Shown here in pieces: positions 19,901 to 26,422 of a DNA stretch of 26,422 nucleotides. The DNA comes from Branchiostoma floridae (Eukaryota; Chordata; Leptocardii; Amphioxiformes; Branchiostomatidae), in NCBI RefSeq assembly GCF_000003815.2, contig NW_023365724.1:132691-159112 (forward strand), written 5' to 3'. The notes under the pieces were generated by a model. It did no database searches, was not told where the DNA came from, and was given only the letters and a program-made list of their open reading frames with translations. Within the stretch, counting starts at the first letter, position 1; every line of letters starts with the position of its first letter. The position numbers were made by a program, and so were the translations under genes.

Positions 19901-22900
19901 ACTCTAGTTTTTTATTGCCTTTATTTTTCTATGTTGTCACCATTGCTTAATGTCACAACAAGTGACAAAATGTATATTGATAATCTCACAATCGATCGGG
20001 CAACTGGGGTAGGTCATGCACTTGCCTGATCAGTGCTTTCACTTGTCCTGGACAACAGGGCTAGTGGACTTGTCCAACCCTGCTTCTTGAAAAACTATGA
20101 TCTGACACAATAAACAATTTTGTATATTCTTTACAATTTATTTTAATGCACATTGTACATTTCATTATCACAGACAAGCCGATGATGCAAAGGTGAAACA
20201 CAAAAGGTAAAAACATGAATTTCCAACTTTTCAGTTTTGGTCCATCTTTTCAGACCTTGTTGTAATTATTGTAATTATAAGACACTTAATGTTAAGTTTG
20301 TTACATACGAAATACCATGATAATGTTTGTATCTATTGCAATAAATATCTTTTCTATACTAAACTGTATGACCTTTTTTTTAAAACACAGGGAGCTCTCT
20401 CAGGCCCATGAAGACCTAGAAATGTGAGTAGTTGTTTGACATTTTTCCTAGATAACTTATTAAATGTAGACTGATAGAATTGAAAACTCATTTTGCATAA
20501 GGTGATTTTTCTTGAAAAGAAATTGAATTCAGAATGGGACTTTCAAAACAAATGGCTATTTATGTAAAGCAAATCATAATCATTAGTAAGTTAGAGTAGA
20601 TGCACCTTATCTATTAGTTGAGGAAACCTTACATCTGAACAGAGACATATAAAAAGGGATATCAATAAACGTGTCTTTATAAACACATCATAATTTATTA
20701 TGTGCACTTCATCATCTCTTAATCTATTAGGGCCATCTGTGACCTACAGGAGGAAAAAAAGAGGTTTGTAATTATTTTGACCACTTTTAGTACTTTTCAG
20801 TTTTGTTACTTATAAAAACATTGTTCAAAAACTAACTTCGTTTGAAAACTTTAAGAAGAAATGAAAACTTTTTTTGCACTGATTGTATCTTCAAAGAAGC
20901 ACTGTTTTGTGAATGTATTTGCTTGCCTTTGTTAACGGAAGTTTATGATGTATTGTAGTATTGATACCTGTTTACTGTTCATACCCCCTGTAATGTCTGT
21001 ACCATCTGTTGTGTCCATACCCCAGTAATGTCCACGTCCCCTGGAGTGCCAGACAGCGTACTCCATTCAAATGTATCAGTGCTGTCTTTAGCATGTGTAC
21101 CCCCGTGTTGTCCAAACAAGGCCTACTGTCTATAACGTTAGCCCCTAAGTTATATGTCCATAATTTATCTACAGTAACTGTTACTCAGTATAGCTTCCCC
21201 CAAGTACTGTCTGTACCCCCTTTTACTGTCTGTACTTCCTGTAGTCTCCATAGCCCCTTAACTGTCCTTCTCCTCTGAGTTGTCTGTACCCTGTTTGTGT
21301 ACATACTGCTTGTAGTGTTCATATTTGCTGTGTGTACCGTCACCTGTTGAGGTATTTTCTCATACTTCAAGTGTTCTTTTGGTATTAGCAGTATCTGTAT
21401 TTGCTGTGAATTCTGTCTGTGCACCAGTTTACATTCCAATCCCATTATCTATGACAGGAGTGCCCAGAAGCACATCCTGATAGATGACTTGAAGGCTCAG
21501 GTCGCCATTCTAAAGACAGGAGGGTCCTGGTGAGTTATCTTCTGTGTCTTTTTGGCAACACCTCGGGAGCACTTTTTATTCCATAACATGAAACATTCAT
21601 AGTTTTTATTTAGTTGCTTTTAAATTAATATAACAGCTTGGCTAGAGGTAAAATAATAAGTGGATATAAGTGGTTTTGCTTTTGTTGTACATTGTTGTAT
21701 TATGTAATTATTGTATTGTATGTATGTGTTATTTGTATGTATCCTGGGCCTCCATGAAAAGCAGTGTCAGTCACTGATGGAAGCTTACCCTGGTAAAAGG
21801 ACACAGAAATATATAAAATCATAGGTATGGTTCAATACATTTGATGTTTTAATTATTTTCAGTTTCAGCAGTAGATATTAAGCCAGAGCCCACGTCTCAC
21901 TTGAAGAGGCAGAAGCGATGGCATACAGGATCGCAGAACTGGAGGTCCTTTTGGAGGAGCAGCGGAAGTGAGTTGACTCAATATGAGAAATATAGGACAG
22001 TCACTATAATTATTTTGTCCATACATTCTTTCCTGGTCCTGTTCATGTATCTGTGGCAATTCACTGCAAATCCAGGCTCACATCTTGCTGTGCTTTGTAC
22101 TCATTTCAATTTTTGGTCTTGCCCATTGGTGTGTACTTTCAAATTTGGATGNNNNNNNNNNNNNNNNNNNNNNNNNNNNNNNNNNNNNNNNNNNNNNNNN
22201 NNNNNNNNNNNNNNNNNNNNNNNNNNNNNNNNNNNNNNNNNNNNNNNNNNNCACAATGAGTATGATAAATTTTATTGCATTTTATGTTGCCCTACAGTGA
22301 AAACACCAAGCTGATAGCCCAGTTACAGCAGTCTGAGGTAGAGAGTCTGCCAGATAACACAGAACAACAAGACCACTCTTTCCTGCCCGAGTGCTTCCTG
22401 GCTCACAGCGCCTCGCCCATGATGATTGATGAGGAAGAGATGCTGCCAGCAGACATGGAACACAAAGAGGACTCTTTCCTGCCTGAGTGCTTCCTGGCCC
22501 ACTGCCCCTCACCAATGAATGACAAGGAGGAAGGGCTGCCAGCAGACATGGAACGCAAAGAGGACTCTTTCCTGCCTGAGTGCTTCCTGGCCCGCTGCCC
22601 CTCACCAATGAATGACAAGGAGGAAGGGCTGCCAGCAGACATGGAACACAAAGAGGACTCTTTCCTGCCTGAGTGCTTCCTGGCTCGCTGCCCCTCACCA
22701 ATGAATGACAAGGAGGAAGGCCTGCCAGCAGACATGGAACGCAAAGAGGACTCTTTCCTGCCTGAGTGCTTGCTGGCTCGCTGCCCCTCACCAATGAATG
22801 ACAAGGAGGAAGGGCTCCCAGCAGACATGGAATGCAAAGAGGACTCTTTCCTGCCTGCAGAGTGCTTCCTGGCTTGCTGCCCCTCACCCATGGATGACGA

Positions 22901-23027
22901 GGTAGACAGACAGACAGCTGACACTGAACAAGACTTGAGCCCACGAGTAGAGAGTAAGGGATTAGCCAAATGGTTGAAAAAAGCAAAGAGGATGTTATGC
23001 TGTTGCAACAGTGTGAAAGAGGAATAA
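10900..23027 (+). CDS. Coiled-coil / 31-residue-repeat protein gene, copy B (13 coding exons; interrupted by a nonsense codon)
   Basis: Unrecognised gene. Exons: 10900-10950, 11287-11324, 12039-12092, 12756-12797, 13438-13470, 13710-13793, 16386-16418, 16676-16759, 20391-20423, 20731-20763, 21458-21529, 21863-21967, 22298-23027. They sum to 1392 nt, or 463 codons plus stop if the internal TAA is ignored. The start ATG has A at -3 and an in-frame TGA three codons upstream. Residues ~62-220 are Ala/Glu/Leu/Gln-rich and probably coiled coil, 237-423 are six 31-residue repeats, and the last 40 carry a basic stretch and CCC. The TAA at 21879-21881 would end the product at 191 residues, before the repeats. 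It lies over 55 nt upstream of the last junction, so nonsense-mediated decay is expected unless the 105-nt exon is skipped. It may be a real gene with a skippable exon, a pseudogene, or an allele or assembly error. Confidence 0.7.
11287..11324 (+). CDS. Gene B exon 2 (38 nt)
   Basis: Acceptor cctactctcag and donor gtaaga. It encodes QSQGGEAATSFS and shifts the phase from 0 to 2. A competing acceptor (attccag, ending 11263) gives a frame that meets TGA in the next exon, so 11287 is preferred. Confidence 0.65.
11471..11692. mobile_element. Foldback / MITE-like inverted repeat
   Basis: The left arm (11471-11521, acagttactcaagcaact to tttcagacagt) is inverted imperfectly in the right arm (11632-11692, actgtctgaaacatctga to ttgcttgagtaac). 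A third, diverged half copy lies at about 12940-12990 in another intron, so it is a dispersed family. No coding capacity. Confidence 0.75.
12039..12092 (+). CDS. Gene B exon 3 (54 nt) with NAGNAG acceptor
   Basis: The acceptor region reads attccagcag. Splicing after 12038 gives His-Ser-Leu across the junction and splicing after 12041 gives His-Leu. Both keep frame. Donor gtaagt. It encodes SLRRNTGTVQETLYALH. Confidence 0.72.
12756..12797 (+). CDS. Gene B exon 4 (42 nt)
   Basis: Acceptor cctattccag and donor gtaaga, phase 2 at both ends. It encodes 14 residues including LFLKKKEDGSPFD. Confidence 0.7.
13316..13386 (+). repeat. G-rich / GT tract
   Basis: A TG tract runs into an 11-base G run, GGG repeats spaced by T/TG, then a GA tract and a second G run of 14. 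There are several runs of three or more G within 70 bp, so a quadruplex on the + strand (and in the pre-mRNA) is possible. It lies about 50 bp before exon 13438-13470. Confidence 0.8.
13438..13470 (+). CDS. Gene B exon 5 (33 nt, first copy)
   Basis: Acceptor aatttacag and donor gtaagt, phase 2 at both ends. It encodes EAAELLELAQ. Duplicated as 16386-16418, which has Val in place of the first Glu. Confidence 0.78.
13710..13793 (+). CDS. Gene B exon 6 (84 nt, first copy)
   Basis: Acceptor ccaaacag and donor gtgagt. It encodes QAEAAEDDLVRTSFHNAELQ and continues to LLTDEK, phase 2 at both ends. Its nucleotide sequence is identical to the second copy at 16676-16759. Confidence 0.8.
14158..14395. 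repeat. AAAAGGAACG minisatellite foldback, left array
   Basis: Purine-rich units (aaaaggaacg, with accgaaagtgc blocks) run to about 14262, then reverse into the pyrimidine-rich complement to about 14350, then turn forward again. The array can fold on itself. The open frames across it in several registers come from the 10-bp repeat and are not genes. Confidence 0.9.
14911..15489 (+). mobile_element. Internally deleted mariner (Tc1/mariner) element
   Basis: Near-perfect terminal inverted repeats begin cgaggggcgttcaataag at 14911 and end with the complement at 15489. TA flanks both ends (14909-14910, 15490-15491), the expected Tc1/mariner target duplication. At 579 bp it is under half the usual ~1.3 kb. 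The interior keeps only the two ends of the transposase gene, so it cannot move by itself. Confidence 0.93.
15095..15416 (+). pseudogene. Mariner transposase remnant
   Basis: From ATG 15095 the frame encodes the N-terminal helix-turn-helix DNA-binding region of mariner/SETMAR-type transposases: AVIRFLYLKGRTPKE, YGDDAPSYDLVKRWHREFK and a PRPGRPS motif. After about residue 70 the frame diverges. The family C-terminus (SCIKRWEKFITLDGSY, stop at 15416) follows in another frame. The whole DDD catalytic core is missing through an internal deletion that also shifts frame. Confidence 0.9.
15620..16012. other. AT-rich interior of the TE block
   Basis: No gene or repeat recognised. An AATAAA lies right after the open frame that ends at about 15619. 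Confidence 0.4.
16020..16300. repeat. CGTTCCTTTT minisatellite, right array
   Basis: Pyrimidine-rich complement of the 14158-14262 array, with gcactttcggtac blocks interspersed. It lies in inverted orientation relative to the left array and the pair brackets the TE block. Multiple overlapping open frames result from the repeat and are not genes. Confidence 0.9.
16386..16418 (+). CDS. Gene B exon 7 (33 nt, second copy)
   Basis: Acceptor aatttacag and donor gtaagt. It encodes VAAELLELAQ, phase 2 at both ends. Its flanking intron sequence also matches that around 13438-13470, so exon and flank were copied together. Confidence 0.76.
16676..16759 (+). CDS. Gene B exon 8 (84 nt, second copy)
   Basis: Acceptor ccaaacag and donor gtgagt, phase 2 at both ends. 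Same coding sequence as 13710-13793. This is the version that aligns with the first exon of copy A. Confidence 0.8.
17262..17984. mobile_element. Tourist-like MITE with 33-bp perfect TIRs (PIF/Harbinger type likely)
   Basis: The left TIR (17262-17294, ggccatgttgatttgatt to gacatcc) is exactly reverse-complemented at 17952-17984. TAA flanks both ends (17259-17261, 17985-17987), fitting the TWA target site of PIF/Harbinger. The next unit of the host repeat has a matching unoccupied site near 18710-18750 (gatagc...ggaagaagtg). The 723 bp encode nothing recognisable. Confidence 0.88.
18937..19306. mobile_element. 370-bp non-autonomous element with CAGGG termini
   Basis: Termini cagggatcgaaatac (18937-18951) and, inverted, gtatttcgaaccctg (19292-19306). 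ATTAA flanks both sides (18932-18936, 19307-19311). The homologous sequence near 19597-19612 (gcataattaatgagg) is an unoccupied site with a single ATTAA. The CAGGG ends are hAT-like, but a 5-bp target duplication is not the usual 8 bp, so the superfamily is left open. The interior has repeated acatgcaaaattgcaagtt motifs. Confidence 0.85.
20391..20423 (+). CDS. Gene B exon 9 (33 nt)
   Basis: Same 11-codon exon as copy A 4699-4731. Acceptor aaaacacag and donor gtgagt, phase 2 at both ends. Confidence 0.78.
20731..20763 (+). CDS. Gene B exon 10 (33 nt)
   Basis: Same exon as copy A 5039-5071. Acceptor tctattag and the same weak gtttgt donor. Phase 2 at both ends. Confidence 0.72.
21458..21529 (+). 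CDS. Gene B exon 11 (72 nt)
   Basis: Acceptor ctatgacag and donor gtgagt. It encodes SAQKHILIDDLKAQVAILKT then GGS, phase 2 at both ends. Confidence 0.78.
21863..21967 (+). pseudogene. Gene B exon 12 (105 nt) with premature TAA
   Basis: Splice sites match the intact copy-A exon (6161-6268). The codon after TAT is TAA (21879-21881) where copy A has GAA, a single G-to-T change. There is also a 3-nt in-frame deletion (GAT TTA reduced to GAA). Alternative AGs 6 and 9 nt into the exon keep the same frame and do not avoid the stop. Skipping the exon would join Cys to Glu (TG+T, GAA) in frame with the repeat exon. Confidence 0.75.
22152..22251. other. Assembly gap (100 N)
   Basis: A round 100-N placeholder. 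The equivalent copy-A sequence (6451-6490) is only about 40 bp, so the true gap is probably short. Confidence 0.98.
22298..23027 (+). CDS. Gene B terminal exon: 6-unit repeat array and Cys-rich tail
   Basis: Acceptor gccctacag, phase 2 entry completing Asn, open to TAA at 23025-23027. Same architecture as copy A 6537-7539 but with fewer repeats. The first unit has Met-Met-Ile inserted at its end and the tail ends CCCNSVKEE rather than CCCNIVKED. It is reached only if the exon-12 stop is absent, bypassed or skipped. Confidence 0.8.
22344..22904 (+). repeat. 31-residue (93-bp) coding tandem repeat, 6 units
   Basis: One diverged first unit, four near-identical standard units, and one final unit with the FLPAECFL insertion. 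First and last units match their copy-A counterparts. The difference in number lies in the internal units. Confidence 0.94.
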
Positions 23028-23138
23028 GAACATAATAGTGTATAATATATATTTAATAATGTAAATGATCTGTAAACATATATGCTGTTTGTATCATATG
23101 TGATGGTATCATATGATATACTGCAATGTTTTTCCAGC

Positions 23139-23238
23139 NNNNNNNNNNNNNNNNNNNNNNNNNNNNNNNNNNNNNNNNNNNNNNNNNNNNNNNNNNNNNN
23201 NNNNNNNNNNNNNNNNNNNNNNNNNNNNNNNNNNNNNN
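23139..23238. other. Assembly gap (100 N)
   Basis: Second 100-N placeholder, in the 3' UTR. The copy-A equivalent is 7645-7743, about 99 bp. With the first gap it isolates the 887-bp terminal-exon contig. Confidence 0.98.
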
Positions 23239-23451
23239 ATGAGAGAGACTCTATTTTCATGCCCAACAATTTTATGTCTGTCATAAGCATTGTCTGTGAA
23301 GGGGAGATGCAGTCTGACAATACATGTGTGTAGTGTGTACAAGTCTGTGCTGTATTTCTTGTTCTCTGAGCTTCATGACTGGTACAATTCTAACTAGTGT
23401 TGATCATATTTGATGTAGAAAAGTAAATCTTATTTCTCTGGAGGTTCCTTA

Positions 23452-23457
23452 AATAAA
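23452..23457 (+). other. Polyadenylation signal AATAAA (gene B)
   Basis: Conserved with copy A 7957-7962, about 425 bp after the stop codon (including the gap). Confidence 0.5.
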
Positions 23458-23849
23458 ACAAAATGCGTCAGACTGCTGAAGTGTATTAGGAGCAAGAAAA
23501 GAGGGAAAAGGCCAAGAGAGCCTGCTATGGAGGCTAGGTTTTTTTGTACCTTACCTCAGGTTTCTGCCTGCCAAAAAACAATGCAAATTCATGAACCCCA
23601 CAGCTGTTTGACTTATTCCCTTAGAAAGCTAGCAACAAAAATACCTGCTGCAGTTCCAAACTTACACCACTGACTCCCAGTCCCAAAAGCTATCCACTAC
23701 TCAAAAGTTAGGAACCTAGTGCTTCCACAAAGTTTACCCTTAAAATTTGAATCTCCATTGCAGTACCGTATGTACTTGCTAGGAGGCCCACTAGTGACCC
23801 CTACCCATTCACTAAATATCATGTAGAATCATTTACAACTTCTCGAGTT

Positions 23850-24300
23850 AGGCCACAGCAAGTAAATTTTATGGATGACATCCTCTACAGACTGCAAAAA
23901 TAGTGCGATAGGGCGAAAAAAAACAAGAAGGGTGAAAAAACAAACAAGATGGCTACATTTTAAAAAATAGGCACCATAAAGTTGTGATGACTGTTGTAAA
24001 AAGAATTAAAGGGACAAAACATGGTATCAGAGCCAACAAGGCATTGATTCATTCCTGTATTATATGAATGTACTGGTGTGGTAAAAGTGACACTAGTGTG
24101 GTAGACTGGCATCACCAACAAAGTTGGTAACCACACTCATAGCTTCCATATTGGTGTCACTTTTACAACTATCCAATAAGTTTCATTTCTACAACTACGG
24201 TCCTGGGTACCTCGCAAGTGTCACTTCTACAAGTACAGTTATTAGACTACAACACAATATATTTGCTCATTTGGGTACTTTATCGTCATGTTGACCATCC
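23850..24300. mobile_element. Insertion in copy B 3' flank, MITE-related
   Basis: Absent from copy A (replaced by about 8345-8528). The left part (about 23863-23899: aggccac...tatggatgacatcctct) resembles the terminus of the 17262 MITE. The interior contains a nested hairpin (24081-24166). Confidence 0.55.
24081..24166. repeat. Nested three-stem inverted repeat
   Basis: gtaaaagtgacac (24081-24093) pairs with gtgtcacttttac (24154-24166). Inside, gtgtgg (24096-24101) pairs with ccacac (24131-24136) and accaac (24114-24119) with gttggt (24123-24128) across an aaa loop. Confidence 0.85.
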
Positions 24301-24768
24301 CTGCAGAAAATACAAAGCTTGCTGCAGTACCCTTGGAAAATGCCATTTTCAAACTTGACCTCCCTTTTTACAACTTCTACATAGCTACAAAATATCATGA
24401 AGATATTCACAATGTCCAATATCTCGCCACTACTGTATGATATCCACAACCAAACAAACAAAAGTACAAAGCTCACTGCAGCACCGTACGAAAACGCCAG
24501 GTAACTATTTCAAAATTTGCTCATTTGGGTACTTTATCGTCATGTTGACCATCCCTGCAGAAAATACAAAGCTTGCTGCAGTACCCTTGGAAAATGCCAT
24601 TTTCAAACTTGACCTCCCTTTTTACAACTTCTACATAGCTACAAAATATCATGAAGATATTCACAATGTCCAATATCTCGCCACTACTGTATGATATCCA
24701 CAACCAAACAAACAAAAGTACAAAGCTCACTGCAGCACCGTACGAAAACGCCAGGTAAACTATTTTCA
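24261..24768. repeat. 254-bp tandem duplication
   Basis: 24261-24514 and 24515-24768 are nearly identical direct copies starting atttgctcatttgggtac. They duplicate one unit of the downstream array. Copy A has a single version (about 8530-8745). The paired open frames here come from the duplication. Confidence 0.92.
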
Positions 24769-25728
24769 AACTTGACCTTCCTTTTCAATTCACGACCTCT
24801 TATCTACTTATCCATAAAACACTATTATCATGATGAAGATTCATTCTCAGCCCCTAGAGTATGTGTTGTGCACAAACACACAAAAATATTTAGCCTGCTG
24901 CAGTACCGCAGGAAAACGCTAGGTCAACCCGTTTAAAACTTGACCTTTCTTTTTTACAAGCACCACAAACCGACTAAATATCATGAAGCTCGCTGTACAA
25001 CCTCTCAAGTGTTATGCTGGTGACCCACATACAGACCCACCACACTATGGTCCAACTGAAAACGGACGTGTCTATTTTACTATTTTAGATGGGTGCACTG
25101 GACGAGTCCAGTCTTGCATAGGGTGCATTTTTACATTTATTTTTTAGACTAGGGTGATTATGCAAGGACCTTTTTTGATGTTTCGGACTGCTTCATTTTA
25201 CACAGGGGTGTCGGCTGAGACAGTCAATTCCTGACAGTTTAATTTATACAGAACAACACTCTGCCACAACTGCGCACGAAATCTAACTTTGTAATAGTTA
25301 CACCACGAATATAAACAACTAAAAACTGCTATATCACTGAATCTGTGGTGGCATCGTTGTGCCATATGGCCTATCGATTTTACAGAACTCTTGATGAATT
25401 TTGTTGTTAAAAAACGAATCATTTTTAATCTTTGTGTATTTGTCGTCTTTTCAGTCATACATGTACTTGTATGCTTTTCATGATATTCCCATTATGAAGA
25501 AAATGATGCAGAGACGCCGCCAACGTGATATACTCGCTAAACAAAAACACAGTTTCTAATCTTCCTAAATGGCACTTATGTACTGAAAATCGTTCTGTTA
25601 TTAAATATGGCCAGAGCGCTAAAGCATTGTCTTGATCCTGGCCGAGGCGTTTCCACGTTGTAACGGTTTATCACTTTAAAGTGCCTTTTTGTTCTCGATA
25701 ATGCAAAAGTACGGATGTTAATTAAACT

Positions 25729-26422
25729 ACTTTCAACACTTGAATATCAAAGTAAAACCCGTGGGTAAAAGGTAAAAAGTGATTTGAGTACCCAAAATTA
25801 CTTTGTAACTTTTCTACATACAAATGAAGGCTCACCTGGGGGATAACCGCTAACCGCTAAGCGAACCCTTCGGTAACCGCAAAAAAGCGACCCCTTACGA
25901 TCGGACTTCCGAAATATTAAACAAAATGTGCGTTACTTTCAACACTTGAATATCAAAGTAAAACCCGTGGGCAAAAGGTAAAAAGTGATTTGAGTACCCA
26001 AAATTACTTTGTAACTTTTCTACATACGAATGAAGGCTCACCTGGGGGATAACCGCTAACCGCTAAGCGAACCCTTCGGTAACCGCAAAAAAAGCGACCC
26101 CTTACGATCGGACTTCCGAAGTTTCAAACAAAATGTGCGTTACTTTCAACACTTGAATATCAAAGTAAAACCCGTGGGCAAAAGGTAAAAAGTGATTTGA
26201 GTACCCAAAATTACTTTGTAACTTTTCTACATACGAATGAAGGCTTACCTGGGGGATAACCGCTAACCGCTAAGCGAACCCTTCGGTAACCGCAAAAATA
26301 CGACCCCTTACGATCGGACTTCCGAAATTTCAAACAAAATGTGCGTTACTTTCAACACTTGAGTATCATAGTAAAACCCGGGGCAAAAGGAAAAAGTGAT
26401 TGAGACCCAAAATACTTATCAT
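25729..26422. repeat. 206-bp tandem satellite running off the right end
   Basis: Units start with actttcaacacttga at 25729, 25935, 26142 and 26348 (period 206-207 bp). Three full copies and part of a fourth differ by a few substitutions or 1-nt indels. Each carries aaccgctaaccgctaagcg and cttcggtaaccgc motifs. The array begins where similarity to copy A ends. Confidence 0.96.

Larger units (their letters stand above)
17014..19907. mobile_element. Composite ~2.9 kb insertion in copy B intron
   Basis: Absent from copy A at the matching poly-T site (near 1355). It opens with a perfect hairpin: acctccatga (17014-17023), aatg, tcatggaggt (17028-17037). It consists of two diverged tandem units: GT-rich tract, taactyragaacg-like motif, atgatatttggtatg, gggccccct, and a ggaactgcag...gcatttttgtcaaa motif. 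Each unit ends in catggaggtatgaggtc(t/a)ccgaactct (about 18462-18485 and 19879-19905). Two smaller elements are nested inside. The family is unclassified. No transposase is seen. Confidence 0.7.
16570..25727 (+). repeat. Segmental duplicate, copy B (paralogous to 940-9547)
   Basis: Counterpart of copy A, from the TA/GA microsatellite to the motif acggatgttaattaaa. Private features are the 17014-19907 insertion, a GAA-to-TAA nonsense change, six rather than nine coding repeats, an insertion at about 23850-24300 with a 254-bp tandem duplication, and two 100-N gaps. Confidence 0.88.

Noticed and set aside
17014-19907. Helitron interpretation (hairpin ends, ctag before a T at the right edge)
   Set aside because: There is no 5' TC terminus and no Rep/helicase, and the site is poly-T where such matches are easy by chance. 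Left unclassified.
1-26422. CRISPR arrays, rRNA, tRNA, bacterial operons
   Set aside because: No such structures were seen. Tandem repeats here are coding repeats, minisatellites or a satellite.

Overview
The window looks like a draft assembly of an invertebrate deuterostome genome, most likely a lancelet (Branchiostoma). This is inferred from intron-rich gene structure, very high small-indel divergence between near-identical copies, and dense short non-autonomous transposons. I ran no database search. Two 100-N gaps (22152-22251, 23139-23238) and a satellite running off the right end mark it as scaffolded sequence.

The main content is one unfamiliar multi-exon gene, present as a complete-looking copy B (coding exons 10900-23027) and a 5'-truncated copy A (exons 1040-7539), both on the + strand. 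I assembled the exons by hand from GT/AG sites and frame continuity. After the 17-codon first coding exon every junction is phase 2, so every later internal exon (33, 42, 54, 72, 84, 105/108 nt) can be skipped or duplicated without changing frame, apart from the 38-nt second exon. The predicted protein has a short N-terminus, an acidic, Ala/Glu/Leu-rich, probably coiled-coil segment of about 160 residues, a tandem array of 31-residue repeats (9 units in A, 6 in B), and a basic tail ending in a Cys-Cys-Cys cluster. No domain family is recognised. Copy B carries an internally duplicated 33+84-nt exon pair and a GAA-to-TAA nonsense codon (21879-21881) in its penultimate exon. Copy A is open at that codon but lacks the 5' exons.

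Layout: 1-940 unrecognised unique DNA; 940-9547 copy A with downstream flank; 9548-10899 intergenic DNA with a candidate 5' UTR exon; 10900-16570 the 5' half of gene B with a TE-filled intron (minisatellite foldback arrays, internally deleted mariner); 16570-25727 the segment paralogous to copy A; 25729-26422 a 206-bp tandem satellite. A and B share exons, introns, 3' UTR and about 2 kb of 3' flank, but each carries a different ~2.8 kb insertion at nearly the same place in the same intron. Whether A and B are a real segmental duplication or two haplotypes placed side by side cannot be settled from sequence alone.

No complete novel system (defence, biosynthesis or similar) is visible. The most notable object is the modular coiled-coil/31-residue-repeat gene.
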